From assembly GCA_009103225.1 (NCBI GenBank), contig RHPI01003244.1:276903-340902 (forward strand): a DNA stretch of 64,000 nt. The letters run 5' to 3'. Origin of the DNA: Chlorokybus atmophyticus. Its lineage: Eukaryota; Streptophyta; Chlorokybophyceae; Chlorokybales; Chlorokybaceae. The notes beneath the pieces are model-generated. The model was not told the origin of the DNA and ran no database searches. It saw only the letters and a list, made by a program, of their open reading frames with translations. Within the stretch, counting starts at the first letter, position 1, and each line of letters starts with the position of its first letter. Of the stretch, positions 34,986 through 46,509 are shown in pieces. A program made the position numbers and the translations under genes.

Positions 34986-35850
34986 TGCTCCCCGCTGGTC
35001 GTGCATGGCACACTCACATGTGCTCACCTGCGCTCATGTTTACCTCGCTACCTCAGTGTAGTTGGCGATGAGACTGTACAGTTTGCGGTAGGTGCTATCA
35101 AAGATGAAACCAGGCCTAGTCCACAGGACAGTGCGTGCTCACGCAAACGCGAGAGCAACCTGCGCTTGTTATAGCCCATGCCTTTTCAATTATACAACAA
35201 CCTATGCATCCCTTGCAGGGAATGGCCTCTGTATGTGCTCAACCGCATGAAACGAAAGCACAAAGACACCACCACGTTGATCTTGGGCCTTCCAGCAATG
35301 TTGAGTTAGGGTGGGGGGCTCTTACGACGGGGCTGCTAACAAATTCAGGTTCTCTGAGCTTGCTTGATATCCTGGTACACACACCCACATCAATCATCTG
35401 AAAGATGACCATCATGGATATGATATGCAGAGGGGACATGTATGCCCTGTGCCGTCATAGTCAATGATAGCATGGCGTGTGGATAGATACCACCCGCCAG
35501 AGCAGTGGTGCATGTGCAAACGCGTGCAAATCGATAACCAACAAGTCATCAACATAATGGACAATGCCAATAACATACTGCATGAATAGTGGCCCAGGCA
35601 CCAATGGCTTCAACTAACGCACCCAGTCCAATCCGAAGAAAGATAGTGGGTTGTTGGCGAGGTACACCCCCGCGTTGTTGCCATGGGCGATGCCTATGAC
35701 TTGCATGTGCAACCTATCAGCTGCGGTTCTAGCATACAAGTTGCCCATTGCGTATGTCAGCAAGACATCCAACACATCTGGTGTGACACCTTGGTTTGCC
35801 CTTTACGAATCAGCCATTACCGTAGTCCCCACCTGCATAGTTGCACAATA
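34986..35850 (-). mobile_element. Penelope-like element, 3' half (reverse transcriptase palm end and thumb)
   Basis: On the minus strand 35630-35800 encodes DVLDVLLTYAMGNLYA then MQVIGIAHGNNAGVYLANN, the Penelope reverse transcriptase block equivalent to 'Q..G..MG...AP.LAN'. Next, 35500-35590 encodes FMQYVIGIVHYVDDLLVID with the catalytic YVDD box intact. Thumb-like pieces follow (MRLSTYRGHSLQGMHRLL; YNKRRLLSRLREHAL). Frames shift between the blocks, so the copy is decayed. The part N-terminal to it is missing here and is found, ending at the complementary point, at 40330-42450. Confidence 0.75.
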
Positions 35851-35997
35851 CATTTTTTGGGGGGCAATAATACGGAAAAATACTAATTGTAGTATTCCAA
35901 GTGGGATTTGTCATACGCCTTAAATACGACTATAATACGGTTATTTAACATTATTTATTGCTTTAAAATTAATATTTATAAATTTTGCTGACCGTGT

Positions 35998-38900
35998 CTA
36001 GCAGTGTGAGGTCCGCGCCACCCTGTGCACGCACGCCGAGGCACCTGCACTTGAGCTGCCGGGGGGAAGAGGCGCTCTTGACAAGGCATCAGCATTAGCA
36101 TTGAAAAGACCTGGGCGATACTTCACGATAAAGCGGTAGCCTTGTAGCTTTTGCACCCAACGCGCAAGCCGTCCGGTGGGTTCTTTGATTGATATGAGTT
36201 GCTGCATAGCGCTGGTCAGTCTCAACCACAACATCAGCTCCATGCAAGTATGCATGCAGATTGGAGAAGCCCCAAACCACTGCCAAGCACTCTTGCTGCG
36301 TTGCAAAGTAAGTGCATTCTGTCGAGGTTAAGGAGCGGCTCGCGAACAGCAACGGGCGATAGCAATGCTCCTGAGAGTCAAATTGCAGCAAGACCACGCC
36401 AATGCCAACATCATACGCATCCGTGCGCGTGACGTATATGGCAAAAAGGTTGGGGAAACGCAAGGAAAGGGGCATGAGCCACCTTATCTTTGAGGTTGGT
36501 GAAGGACTGGTCGCACGCCGCCGTCCCTCAAAGGCGTGATCATCGCGCAGGAGCTGGCGCAAGGGGAAGGACACTGTCGCCAGATCTGGAACGATGCGGG
36601 TATAAAAGGCGCACATGCCCAAGAAGCGGCGCACCTCTTTTACGGAAGCCGAGATAGGGAATTTGAGGACGGCCTCGGTCTTGGCAGAATCAGCTTTTAG
36701 GCCTGCCTTAAACACTACAAACCCCAAGAGCTTGAGCCAATTAACGCCAAAGATGCATTTCACCTTGCGAAGGATGATGCCGGCTTCGTCGAGGCGCTCG
36801 AAGACACGGCGAAGGTGATGCGCATGCTCCTCTTCAGACCTGGAGAAGCTTAAAATGTTATGAAGATAAACAAGGCAAAACGCTTGCAGCCCCGCCAAGA
36901 CACGATTCATGAGCCTTCAAAAGGTGGCCGGGGCGTTGTTGAGGCCAAACGGCATAACTCTAAACTGGTAGAGGCGCGATGCCGTGCAAAACGCAGTCCT
37001 AATAGCTGAGTCGGGGTGGAGCTGCACCTGCCAATAGCCGCTAGTAGCGTCCATGTTGCTGAAGAACTTATAGCCGCGCAAGCGATCAAAGATGTCGATG
37101 CGGGGCAAGGGGTACCTGTCCTTAATATTGATTGCATTAAGGGGATGTAGTCAATGCATCAAAAGCGCCACGAACCGTCGGGCTTGGGCACCAGCAATGG
37201 ATCACAGGCCCACAGGCTGTTGGAAGGGTCCACCACGCCTTTCTTCAACATGTCATCGAGGCATTGAATCTCCTGCTGGTCATAGTGGGAGCGCCTGTAC
37301 TGTCTGCTGCAGATGGGTAAGGCATCATCAGTATCAATGACATGTTGCATAAGAGGTGCGCAACGGCTTGTGCACAGGGGTCTGAACGTATGTGCATATG
37401 TATCAACCACATGGTCAATCATAGTGTAGCTCAGCTGAGTGGAGAGACAGTGCATTCGCTGATTGGGACTTGTTTACCGTCTTTAAACTTAAAAACTGAG
37501 CGCTTAGGCCTGAGAGCAATGTTAATGCTGTCAAGCCAGCTCATACCCAACACAATGGAGAAGTTTTGAGTGGGCAGCTCACAAAACTCCCGACATAATA
37601 TCTTGGACCCACGTTGAAAGGTCGTGTTGCAAATTGAGCTTGGTATACAAACATTCTTTTTATCTTCAAACTGTACATGGACTATGTACAAGGCTAGTCG
37701 CTGCTCTAGCCGAAGGCGTTGGCACAAGCTAGCAGAGATTAAGCTGATAGATGCGCTTGTGTCTATCAGAAACTTCTACCAGTTGTTCAGCCAGTAGACC
37801 ACTCACTGTGAAGACTTTCGATTGTTCCCTGCATCCAACTCTTCAACTTGAGCTCCCAGATGCTGTAGGCAACACTTCTACCCCAAGTATCACAGCCCAC
37901 TCGACTACAACAGACTTGGTGCTTTTATGGTCGATTTGTTGTTATATAATGTACCTTCCCGTTACACCAAGCTTTCATTTGGTTGGAGTTTCTAGCTCCT
38001 CCTCTGCTTGTGGCATCAGCAGGGTATGATCCTTGGCTTTGTGCTTGCTCCTGCAGTCAGACGCATTATGGCCATAGCAATTGCATGAGTAGCAGCGTGG
38101 CTCGCTTTTGCCATTCAAGTCAGGAAGCCCGCGCTTGAAACCTTTTGCCCTTGTGCACCTGGCATTTCAAGACTCTCTGTTTCGGAAACAAACGGAAGGG
38201 AAGCGAATTTGGCAACTTGCATGGCTGTTTCAACACGACGAGCAGCACAAAATGCATCCTTCAACTTGCTGATGGGCAGTGCAGCAGCGCGCTTATGCAC
38301 TTCTCATTTGATGCTGGCCCAATACAACCCCAACTTAGAGTCTTTTGAGAGGGAACTGTGTGCAAATCCAATAGCTTGCTGAAAGCGCATAACAAAGACA
38401 ATGATTGACTCATCTGATTGCTGCCGAAGCTCTTGGACCTGGCGCCAATGGTGAGCTGCGTATCTTGGTCCCTCAGAGTATGCCACAAGCAATGCTGTTC
38501 TACAGAGGGCCAATGTCGCTGAATGGACAAGTGCAAGCCTTCATACCAACCAGCTGCAGTGCCTTCAAACAGTACATTTCTTTCACAGCACATGTCATCC
38601 TTTTTCCAACCGTGGTAGCGAGCATATACGTTAAAAGAGGACAGCCACAAGCGCATATCTTGACCAATGGAACCGAAGAAAGCCTTTAGCCTTACACGCC
38701 TGTCATGGCTTGACCGCGAGCAAAATTTGGTTAAAGCACCGGTTAATATGCAGGCTGAAGCACTGGTTGTAATGCTGGCTAAAGCATTGGCTGACATCAT
38801 GCTTGCTCAGGCACAGGCTGAGACACTAGCTGAGGTAAAGCTGTTTGAGAGCAGAGGGTTGTGATGGAGAGGGTGAGACAGACCCTACTACTTGAACTGG

Positions 38901-39519
38901 TTTAGAAGCATGCAAGGTAGGGGCTTGAGCAAATGAGAGTCTAGCTAGCTGCTCTGCTAGCTGTTTTTATGTCGCTTACATCCATTGCATGAAGCTTTCA
39001 ACGATAGCATACTGTCGATCGGCTTATCTGGCGGAGCAGGGGTTGCCAAGGAAGCCGGCGCCTCCACCTTCTGCAGCTGTGTTTGCTGAGTGGGAACAGA
39101 GCTGGATGGCTTGCCGCCCGCCGGCGCTGTAGCCCCCGCTTGTCTTTTGCTCTCTACTAGGCCCTTAACCTTCAGGCCTGCTCCGCGTCGACACCATCAC
39201 CGGAATCGCCGCCGAAAAGGAGTTGCCCGCCTAGAGCCTGGGTTTGAACCAAGTGACTTTGGCCCAAAGGACTGTCGTCCGACTTTTACGCCCCCTAACT
39301 TGCCGCCGCCCTCTCATGCGGTTGAAGGCGTCGCGAGCTACCCTGCAACTCCACCGGAACTGTGGCGGCTATTAGATGTATGCCGTGCTGTGCAAGGCAC
39401 ATAACAAGCCGAAAATGAATTACACAATCGAGTCTTAAATAGACTTGCTTGACTTAGACAATCAAGCTATGACAACTTATATTTAAGAACACACTAGAAC
39501 TTAAGGCACCAACGTTACA
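35998..39519 (-). mobile_element. Ty3/gypsy retrotransposon remnant: gag, protease, RT, RNase H; no integrase
   Basis: Order on the minus strand: a possible 5' LTR at 39377-39519, a gag start near 39193, a gag capsid region near 38300-38680 (FFGSIGQDMRLWLSSFNVYA), a CCHC zinc knuckle near 38040-38100 (CYSCNCYGHNASDC), an aspartic protease with D-T-S-A in place of D-T/S-G near 37770, then reverse transcriptase from about 37140 to 36500 (FSNMDATSGYWQVQLHPDS, MPFGLNNAPATF) and RNase H to about 36200. The RT box is CLVYLHNILSFS, so the two catalytic Asp of Y-x-D-D are replaced and this copy is dead. Coding stops soon after the conserved ADALSRAPLPP; integrase and a 3' LTR are absent. A solo LTR (37888-37966) interrupts the gag-protease linker. 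Confidence 0.85.
37888..37966 (-). mobile_element. 79-bp solo LTR of the miniature retrotransposon family
   Basis: Aligns end to end with the two 79-bp LTRs of the element at 60799-61314 and shares GACTTGGTGCTTTTATGGTC and TGTACCTTCCCGTTACA. It is flanked by a perfect 5-bp direct repeat, CCAAG at 37883-37887 and 37967-37971, the size expected for LTR retrotransposon integration. The host is Ty3/gypsy coding sequence, so the insertion is younger than that element. Confidence 0.9.
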
Positions 39520-40329
39520 TGTTATCGCCGTTGACGCGCTAGCAGTGCCGCGTCAGTGATCGGCTCTGCCGGCTTGTTATTGCGCATGCGCGCGTGAGAC
39601 GCGCGAATCGTCCCATCAATTCCTTTACTGTTAATGAAAACTATAAGCTCGTAATGCACAGAAAGCTCATCATAACGTGGCAAGTATACACTTGTGATGA
39701 TAAGTCAATTGAATTTTTGCTGTGCATATTGAATTACTTAAATCCAGTTATTATGCCTCATACTATCAAACTCGCCTTCACACTACTAGTATTTTATTGT
39801 ATCTATCCTTGAAAGTACTATATAGATACTAACAATAATATTGTCCCATAGAAAGTTTTAATGCTTATATATTGCAAATAATAAATTGCACGTACATATT
39901 ATGTGTACGCACACTTTATTTAAAGTTGCGCTGCACGCGGCGGCTGTGGTAAGGTGTTTAAGCTCTGGATTGGTTGCATGCATTGCAGTTTGTCATTATG
40001 ATTGATATCACATAGTGCAATGCATTATCATATAACAAATCGTATCTGAATCGTATTTGTTTTTCAAAAGTGAGAATACTTAAAAATACTCGTATTTATG
40101 TCCTGTCGGGTATGTAATCATATTTCGTGTCATGCAGCTATGTTTAATATGTGTGCATAAGTTCAACAGTAGGGAATATAACATATGCATATATCATATA
40201 TGTAAGCGGTGTATCTAATCATATGCTCTAATTGGGCAAAACACAGTACCAAAAAATACTCGTATTCTGAACATCAAAAACAATACTCGTATACTGTACT
40301 GTGCAATTGTGCCCACCCGTGGCTCACTT
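39520..40329. other. AT-rich interior and right edge of the insertion
   Basis: 39520-39610 is GC-rich (GCGCATGCGCGCG). The rest is AT-rich with repeated CGTATT/AATACG motifs. No gene was seen. Confidence 0.5.
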
Positions 40330-42450
40330 TGCCATTGAGGACATGTACATGCAAAGTGGCGGCATGCATATGCTAAAAAGCAGTATACACTATGGCATGT
40401 GTCCGGTGCAGCAATGCATCATGATGTATGGCAGTGTACAAATTGATGAAGTCATGCGTAGCCAAGTGCATTGACTCACGCTTCTGTTGTGCCGTTCTGC
40501 TGGTGTTGAGTGCCATTGTCCAACGTTGCAGTCCTTGTGAATCTGTTAAGATGCAAAACTGCCTTACCAATGGATCCTGCACACACATTGCTCACAACAA
40601 ATCAAACACCGGAGTCAAATACTTGTACACTGTTGTCAACCACACCGAGACATCAAATAGCGTCATGTCAAACGTTGCTGCAATGAACCGTAATTTTGGT
40701 GGCTTCTTGTGCATCTTGAGCGTCATATAGAGGTGTGGTAATTTTGATTGTAATTTGCGCACAGACAAATCGCCAAGCAAGTGGTTAAAGTTGTGATGCC
40801 TGTCAACCACATGATCACCTGTCTCTTCTACTAGTAGATAAGTGGCACATGCGAGCTTTGCCACTGTAACTCAGTCAGATAGTAGTTCTTGAGAAAAATA
40901 CATTTGCAGCTTTGTCCATCTGTGTAATGACCAAGCAATGCTGCAAAGCACGGAGCAATGTGTGATTGGCAGACTGCAATTGCACCTATGGGGTTGTGGT
41001 TGTGGGTGTTCTTGCATGGACGGCACCCGAGCGTCAAGCTGTGAATGTACGGCAGCAGCTCATGGCTGCAGCGTCCTAAGTGACGCTTTGCTTGCTCAAT
41101 GGCTTTAAGTTGCGCATAACTACTGACACATGCTTGCAACGTTGCCAAACACTCCGCAACATTAGCCATAGCAAGAGGACGAAACTTCACACCGCATTGC
41201 AACGAATGATGCATTGGGGCCGTCTCAGCAATGGCAGTGTTACAAGTGATGACATGGTGCATGTCAGCATGCACAAACGGCAGCATGCATATTGGCTCTC
41301 ACACTGATAGATGGTTTGCAAAATGTGCTGCTGCTGTGTCGTAGTCATCTTCGTCACCATGTGGGTCGTGTTGATAAAATCCCTTCCTAACGCTTTGTTA
41401 TACTTTCAAACAAGCATGAGTTTCGACCATGCCTCACGCAGCTGCTGTGGCACGGCCTTCAAGACCTGTGGCTCTTGCAACACGTTCTGTAAGTTGAAAA
41501 TCAGTGACCAGACTTTCAAACTTACATGTCACCAGCATTCTCTTCCCCTTTGGTGCTGCACGTGTGCGAGGGTGACGCAGGGCTTGTTTAAGGGCACCCA
41601 AGTCAGCATGATGTCGCGTTTTCAACCCAACGTCTGCCGGTGCTGAGCATTACAGCACAGTGAGCATTCGCTGGAGATTGCGTGGCTGATATGCCAGCGG
41701 CTAAGAGAACCTGAAGTTGAGTGCTTACATTAGTGACTGCAAATACAACAAGCGGCACTTGTATTTGCAATACCCAAAAGCTCTTTGCCGCCACCATGGT
41801 GCCAACAATAGCTGCAAAGCTAGCGACAAAGGGCGGGCAGGACATTGTGCAACTTCAGGATCATGCACAGCCATTTTATCATGGTTAAATGAGTTACGTG
41901 CACGCCTAGAGCCATGATGTTCTTAATTTCAACCAAGCGGTGATGAGTGCCAAGAACCTGTATCCAAGCTCGCTCGAGGTGGCGTGGTCGTCGTTGACAA
42001 GCTTTGTTGCCAACTGTTGTGTCAGCTAACGGCGTGAAGGGTACATGTTGCAGATGTTCGATTGCCCACGCCAATGTGCCAGTACGCAGCATCAGCGCTT
42101 CCACAGGGGTAGCACGTGTGCCTGCACCCGCCTTAGCGTGTTGCTTGAATCTTGCAAATGAGATGTTGCATGTAAGACCCACATAATACTTCTTATCACC
42201 ATTCAGCATAAGCATGCAAGAAATGACATGTTTGCAAGCAATGGGACTGAGCGCATCAGCAAGACCAAGCAAAGAGACACGTTTCTCCTTGATCTTGTTG
42301 TGGATTGGTAGCCCTAGTTGATAGTGCGCGCTGTGGACATGCCTTTCAACGGCACTGTGACGCTTCAGAAGGCGGCTCAAGGTCTGCACCTGCGTCCTCA
42401 TCCTCGTCCATGCCATTGACCCCATCCTCGTACATTGCAAGCTGTGCACT
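40330..42450 (-). mobile_element. Penelope-like element, 5' half with N-terminal GIY-YIG nuclease
   Basis: The 5' end is at the right. 41820-42449 encodes a GIY-YIG type domain (KKYYVGLTCNISFARFKQH), preceded by basic sequence. Downstream, 40590-40800 encodes LPHLYMTLKMHKKPPKLRF, the Penelope RT block 'Y...K.HK.....R.I', and 40430-40490 encodes ATHDFINLYTAIHHDAL, the first catalytic Asp motif. The reading then ends at the insertion and resumes at 35850. The nuclease precedes the RT, which is the permuted layout described for Chlamys/Naiad-type elements in green algae and some protists; canonical Penelope elements carry the nuclease C-terminal. Several frameshifts and stops show decay. Confidence 0.75.
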
Positions 42451-42664
42451 AATGCGACTAATGCCTACCAGCCCCCAACAACTTAGCTACTGCAAGGAGG
42501 CAACACAAGCAGACACCACACCAATCAAGCATTCAGCTCCACCACCAAACGCACAACAGAACAGACAGTATGCACCTCAGGTGCGTGCACCTGAGGCGGG
42601 CACCCAGCGATGGGAGTTGGGCCGCTCAGCCGCGCACCACTTACTCAACCAGAATCCGGGGCAG

Positions 42665-43190
42665 TCCACATATGGTATAGCAATCACAAGTCCAACGCAT
42701 TCATCACACATTCACTCAAGCACGCTTTGGCACGAGCACACACCAACCAGCAGGCCAGAGCAAATCAACTAGTTACACCAGGCCAACAACCTAAAGATCT
42801 AAGGGGGCTGGGCTATGAGCATTGCTGACTCATGACGGCTGCAACGCAGCTTCCAGCAATAGTGGTACTCGCAGCCGCATGATGAAGAGGGAGGGATAGA
42901 GAAAGAGAAGCAGAGGTGAGTCCAGGAAGACCGCAAGGACGACCACCAAGGCCACAATGTAAATGCCCAGCCCCCACGAACTGCCTCCGCCGCCAGTCCT
43001 CACTCCTGCCACGCAACTCACAACGGCCGTACAGCAAATACGGCTGCAGGCATTATAGCATTATAGCAAGCAGTCATGTAGGTTGCAAGTGGCTGAGTCA
43101 TGTGAGGCTGAGTCATGTGAGGCACAGTGTGACATCAAGATCTATGTCATGCACAGAGATACATGGCAAGGCACACAGTCACAGCTAACC
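42665..43190. repeat. Penelope-associated repeat, copy 2
   Basis: Partner of 34430-34985. It lies just 5' of the nuclease coding start of the Penelope-like element. One copy at each outer end of the split element, in direct orientation, fits the 'pseudo-LTR' arrangement known for Penelope elements. Confidence 0.8.
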
Positions 43191-43798
43191 TGTATCCCTG
43201 TGTCCTGTGTATCCACACCTATCCTGTGCTTGTCCGTTGGACACCATACCATGCATGCGTGGCTGCATGCCGTCACTGCATGTCATGTGCATGCGCATAC
43301 ATTTGTCAGGTGAGAAGCAGCTTGTCTTGCTTTGCCACTCCTTGCTTGGCGTGCGACTGAAGGGCCAAGAGCATTGCCTTCGCTGTGCTTGTCTTATGCA
43401 AACTTGCTACTTGTCTGCTGGTCATTCACCACCACCGACTGCCCTTGCTCACAATGCACAATTCTTTGCTTGCTTACTTGCGTAGGTGTCAGTGTCTTGC
43501 TACTGTACTTGCATGTGCATGTCCTGCATCTTGTGTACAGCAAAGTCCGACGCACGTACATTGCTGATGCATACCTACATGACCTGGCACAACCACTACC
43601 GATCTCAAACCATACTCGCCAGTTGGTTGTTGGGGATTCTATAGTGAGCCTGTATACTACTCGTTACAGAATTTCATGCATACAACTCACACACTCACAA
43701 CCATTTTCTCTGTCAACCTGCCCGAAGCACTTGGTCTGAGCCTCCTTCTTTGATATGTCATTTGCCTCAATGCTCAACTTCGTGCAATGCCAAACGCT
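43191..43798. other. Intergenic, 3' flank of the poly-Gln gene
   Basis: Mixed sequence rich in TGCATG and CTTGC steps. The open frames are Cys/Leu-rich and overlap on both strands without family signal. Confidence 0.45.
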
Positions 43799-44291
43799 TT
43801 ACGAGCGCGAGCTGCTGGGGCCATGCCTGCTTCGATCTCCTTCGCTATCGGCGCTTGGCTCACGATCGTCAACTCTAGAACTATCTTGAATGTTGGGGCG
43901 GGCCCCAAACAGGCTCGCAAGGGTGTTGTGTCCAATGCCACTTGACAGCTCTAACGAGCTGGTATGGGATGATTGCTGCTGCGGAGGTGGTGGCTGCTGC
44001 TGCGGGGAAGCAGAGCAGACTGGTCAGTTGCCAGCATTGTTGGCCAATGCTGAAGTTTTTCATTTGTGCAATTATCACAGGTTGCTCATGGCATCGTTGA
44101 ACTTGCAAGTGTGCATCGTGTTGCACCTGGAAAGCCATTTGGAAAGGTGATAGTGACGGTCCGCCAGGTATGGAAAAAGTACCAGTCTTTGGCGGCAGCC
44201 CAAGCCCATCAGTTCCCCAATTTCTCGACAGGAGAGCCTGAAAGCTGTGCAGCTGCTCTTGTGCAGAGAACTGTTGTTGTTGTTGTTGTTG

Positions 44292-44330
<39 letters not shown>

Positions 44331-46509
44331 TTGCTGTTGCTGTTGTGTATGGTTGCTTGTCAGGGCCGCAAGTAACCCAGCAGGCCTTCCCTGCAACCCC
44401 TAGCGCAATGAGACAAAAGTGATGCAGCTGTGGGAGACAGTACGAATCCGCAACAGGACAGAGAGCACAGTCCATGCTAATGCAGTGCTCAGCAAGTTGA
44501 AAATCTGCAACTCAAATGCGCATGTGGTTATTGACCAGGAATATTGCCATACCAGCTGGAGCAGGTGAGCATCATCTTGCAACTTCTGTTGCCCTGTTCT
44601 TGTGAAACAGCTCTCTGGCATTCCAGGATGAACTGCCTGCGATTGCTGCAATTGCAGCTGCGTCTGTGGCATCATTGACTGTGAAAACAAAGAAGACTCT
44701 CCTTGCACTCGGCCACTGGACTGGCCCTGAGCTGTTTGTCCTGCTAAAAGTGAAAATAGCTCCACCAACCACCGTTTCAATGTGAGCAGCTCTGTCTGTA
44801 TCTGCGCATGCACAACATGTCAGTATGTTGGGTGCCTTAGTGCAGTCCCTCCCATATAGCACCAACCTGTACAATTTGCAGCTCCTGTACTGTCTTCAGC
44901 CGCTTGACTTCCATGCTTAAATCGTTGCCCTGTATGGTGCTGGATGCTAAGAGGCTTACAGTCACCACAACTTGTGTGTGAACAATTGCTTACCAAGGAG
45001 CGAAGCTGCCCAACTTGGTTAAGGTCAATGCGTCCTGCCTGTTGAGCAGCCGCTGCCGCTGCAGCTGTCTCGTGCGCTTGAACCACTCCGCGATTCCGCT
45101 TTGCACTGTGTATGAGACGACCAATAGTCAAGCAACTGCCCGAGCATTGCAGCGCATAAGCTTGGCTTCCAGCACTGTGGATGTGACCGAGCAACCATGC
45201 AGAATCATTATGCCACAAACCACTCATATGAAAGGCGTTGTGCTGACCTGAAGTCTGTTTCTTCTGCGTCCTCGTAAGTCATTGTGTACTTTTCCAGGGA
45301 ACGCAAAATGTCCTGAGGGCCACCGAACAGACCAGGCGATGATGTCAGTGCAGCTGCTTCATACAACATGGCTGGGCCCGTTAGGGTGGTGTTGGCTTCT
45401 CCCTCGGAATCTTCAGAGTCTTCACCCTCATTGCTGCGACCTGGATGGAAGTGTTGCAATGGGAGCGGAAGCGCATCTATGGCATTTCGCGCAGGCGCAT
45501 CAGGCCGAGGGGGATTTGATGAAGAGCTGGGGACAGCGGCTGTAGTTTGTGCTAGATGTTGTGGCACATGCGAGTGCAGCCTTGAGACTGGTGGTCTCGC
45601 AGCATCCTCTTCCTGAGGAGGGTGCTTGAGCAGCGGCCAGTACGTGGAGAGACGCATGTGGTGGTGCAAATGCTGCGAAGTGTAGAGTGCAAGTTGGTCA
45701 AAAAAATTCTGTTAAATGCCTTTGCATCAGCCCAATACCTCGTACGGCAAGCAATATAAAACCTGTCAACAAGCCTCAACCACAAACTGTACAGGAAGGT
45801 GTTTGAAGTGCTGAGCAGGTTGGTTACCTGGAAAAGGGGGGTTTGCCGCAGTTTTGCCTTTTGTGCCATTGCATTGAAAACAATGGGGAGAAGCACCAAC
45901 CGAAGGTGACCCTGTCAGCGCAAATCAGGCGCATTTCGAGGACAGTTTGCGGCTCGTGCTCATTGAATGCTAACATCCTCGAGCTTGCTACATTCTGGCA
46001 TTACAGACACACCAACCAACCAAAGCACGGAGTCTTACCTGTAAGGCATTTTCCTGTCCCAGAAATTGCCGCACAAGAGCCTTCACCTCGTGAGGACTTT
46101 CAAATGCCCACTGCCAGTACAGGAAGGATCCACCCCGTCGCCTGCCAGTGCGAGCGGTGAGGGCGGCGGCGACGCCGTCAGGGAGGGGGACGAGCCTGTG
46201 CTTGAGGGAGGAGAGCTTCCGGCTGTAGTTGGCCGCAAAGACGTGCTTCATGTAAATGAGGGGCAGGAGGACATCGCCGGTGGAGGTGTCCTCCACCAAC
46301 AGGTACCTCTCTGTGTCGCTGACAACGAGCCACAGCGGCCTCACCGACGTCAGCTGGGGGTTACTTGCGGCGGGGGCCATCCCCGTCCTTCCGTCCTCGC
46401 CTGCATGCCCCACCTCGCCCACCCGCTCTCCCTCGCCGCCGTTGCCGCCGTTGCCGCCGCCGCCGCCGCCGTCCTCATGCTCAACACTCCCGCCCGTACA
46501 ATCTGGCAT
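43799..46509 (-). CDS. Unrecognised poly-Gln protein, about 634 aa
   Basis: Eight exons join in phase with GT-AG introns: 46039-46509, 45828-45911, 45248-45708, 44994-45105, 44867-44929, 44553-44801, 44127-44390 and 43799-43999. After a Gly-rich N-terminus, residues about 50-230 look folded (LWLVVSDTERYLLVEDTSTG, VLLPLIYMKHVFAANYSRKL, HLRLVLLPIVFNAMAQKA, NFFDQLALYTSQHLHHHM). Then come an acidic Ser-rich linker (EGEDSEDSEGEAN), a poly-Ala and helical stretch (DLNQVGQLRSLGNDLSMEVK) and Gln-rich sequence with a run of about 25 Gln near residue 495, ending in a polar, probably disordered tail. Composition suggests a transcription co-regulator or RNA-associated protein, but no domain is recognised. 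Start chosen at the first ATG (46509). It is divergent from the DUF3429 gene, about 540 bp away. Confidence 0.75.
44272..44346. repeat. CAA/CAG trinucleotide repeat coding for poly-Gln
   Basis: About 25 consecutive Gln codons (CAA and CAG mixed) on the minus strand within the 634-aa gene. Length is likely to vary between strains. Confidence 0.9.

Larger units (their letters stand above)
35851..40325. mobile_element. About 4.5-kb insertion splitting the Penelope-like element, possibly TIR-bounded
   Basis: The two halves of one reverse transcriptase lie on either side of this segment. Its edges carry an imperfect inverted repeat, TTGCACAATACA at about 35853 and the complement of TTGCACAGTACA ending near 40310. 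Inside both ends, short AATACG/CGTATT motifs recur (about five on the left within 100 bp, about eight on the right), a pattern typical of subterminal transposase-binding sites in DNA transposons. No transposase gene was found; the interior is the Ty3/gypsy remnant. A target-site duplication could not be fixed. Confidence 0.5.

Noticed and set aside
36199-36432. Plus-strand frames over the Ty3/gypsy pol
   Set aside because: Shadows of the minus-strand RNase H and RT coding sequence.
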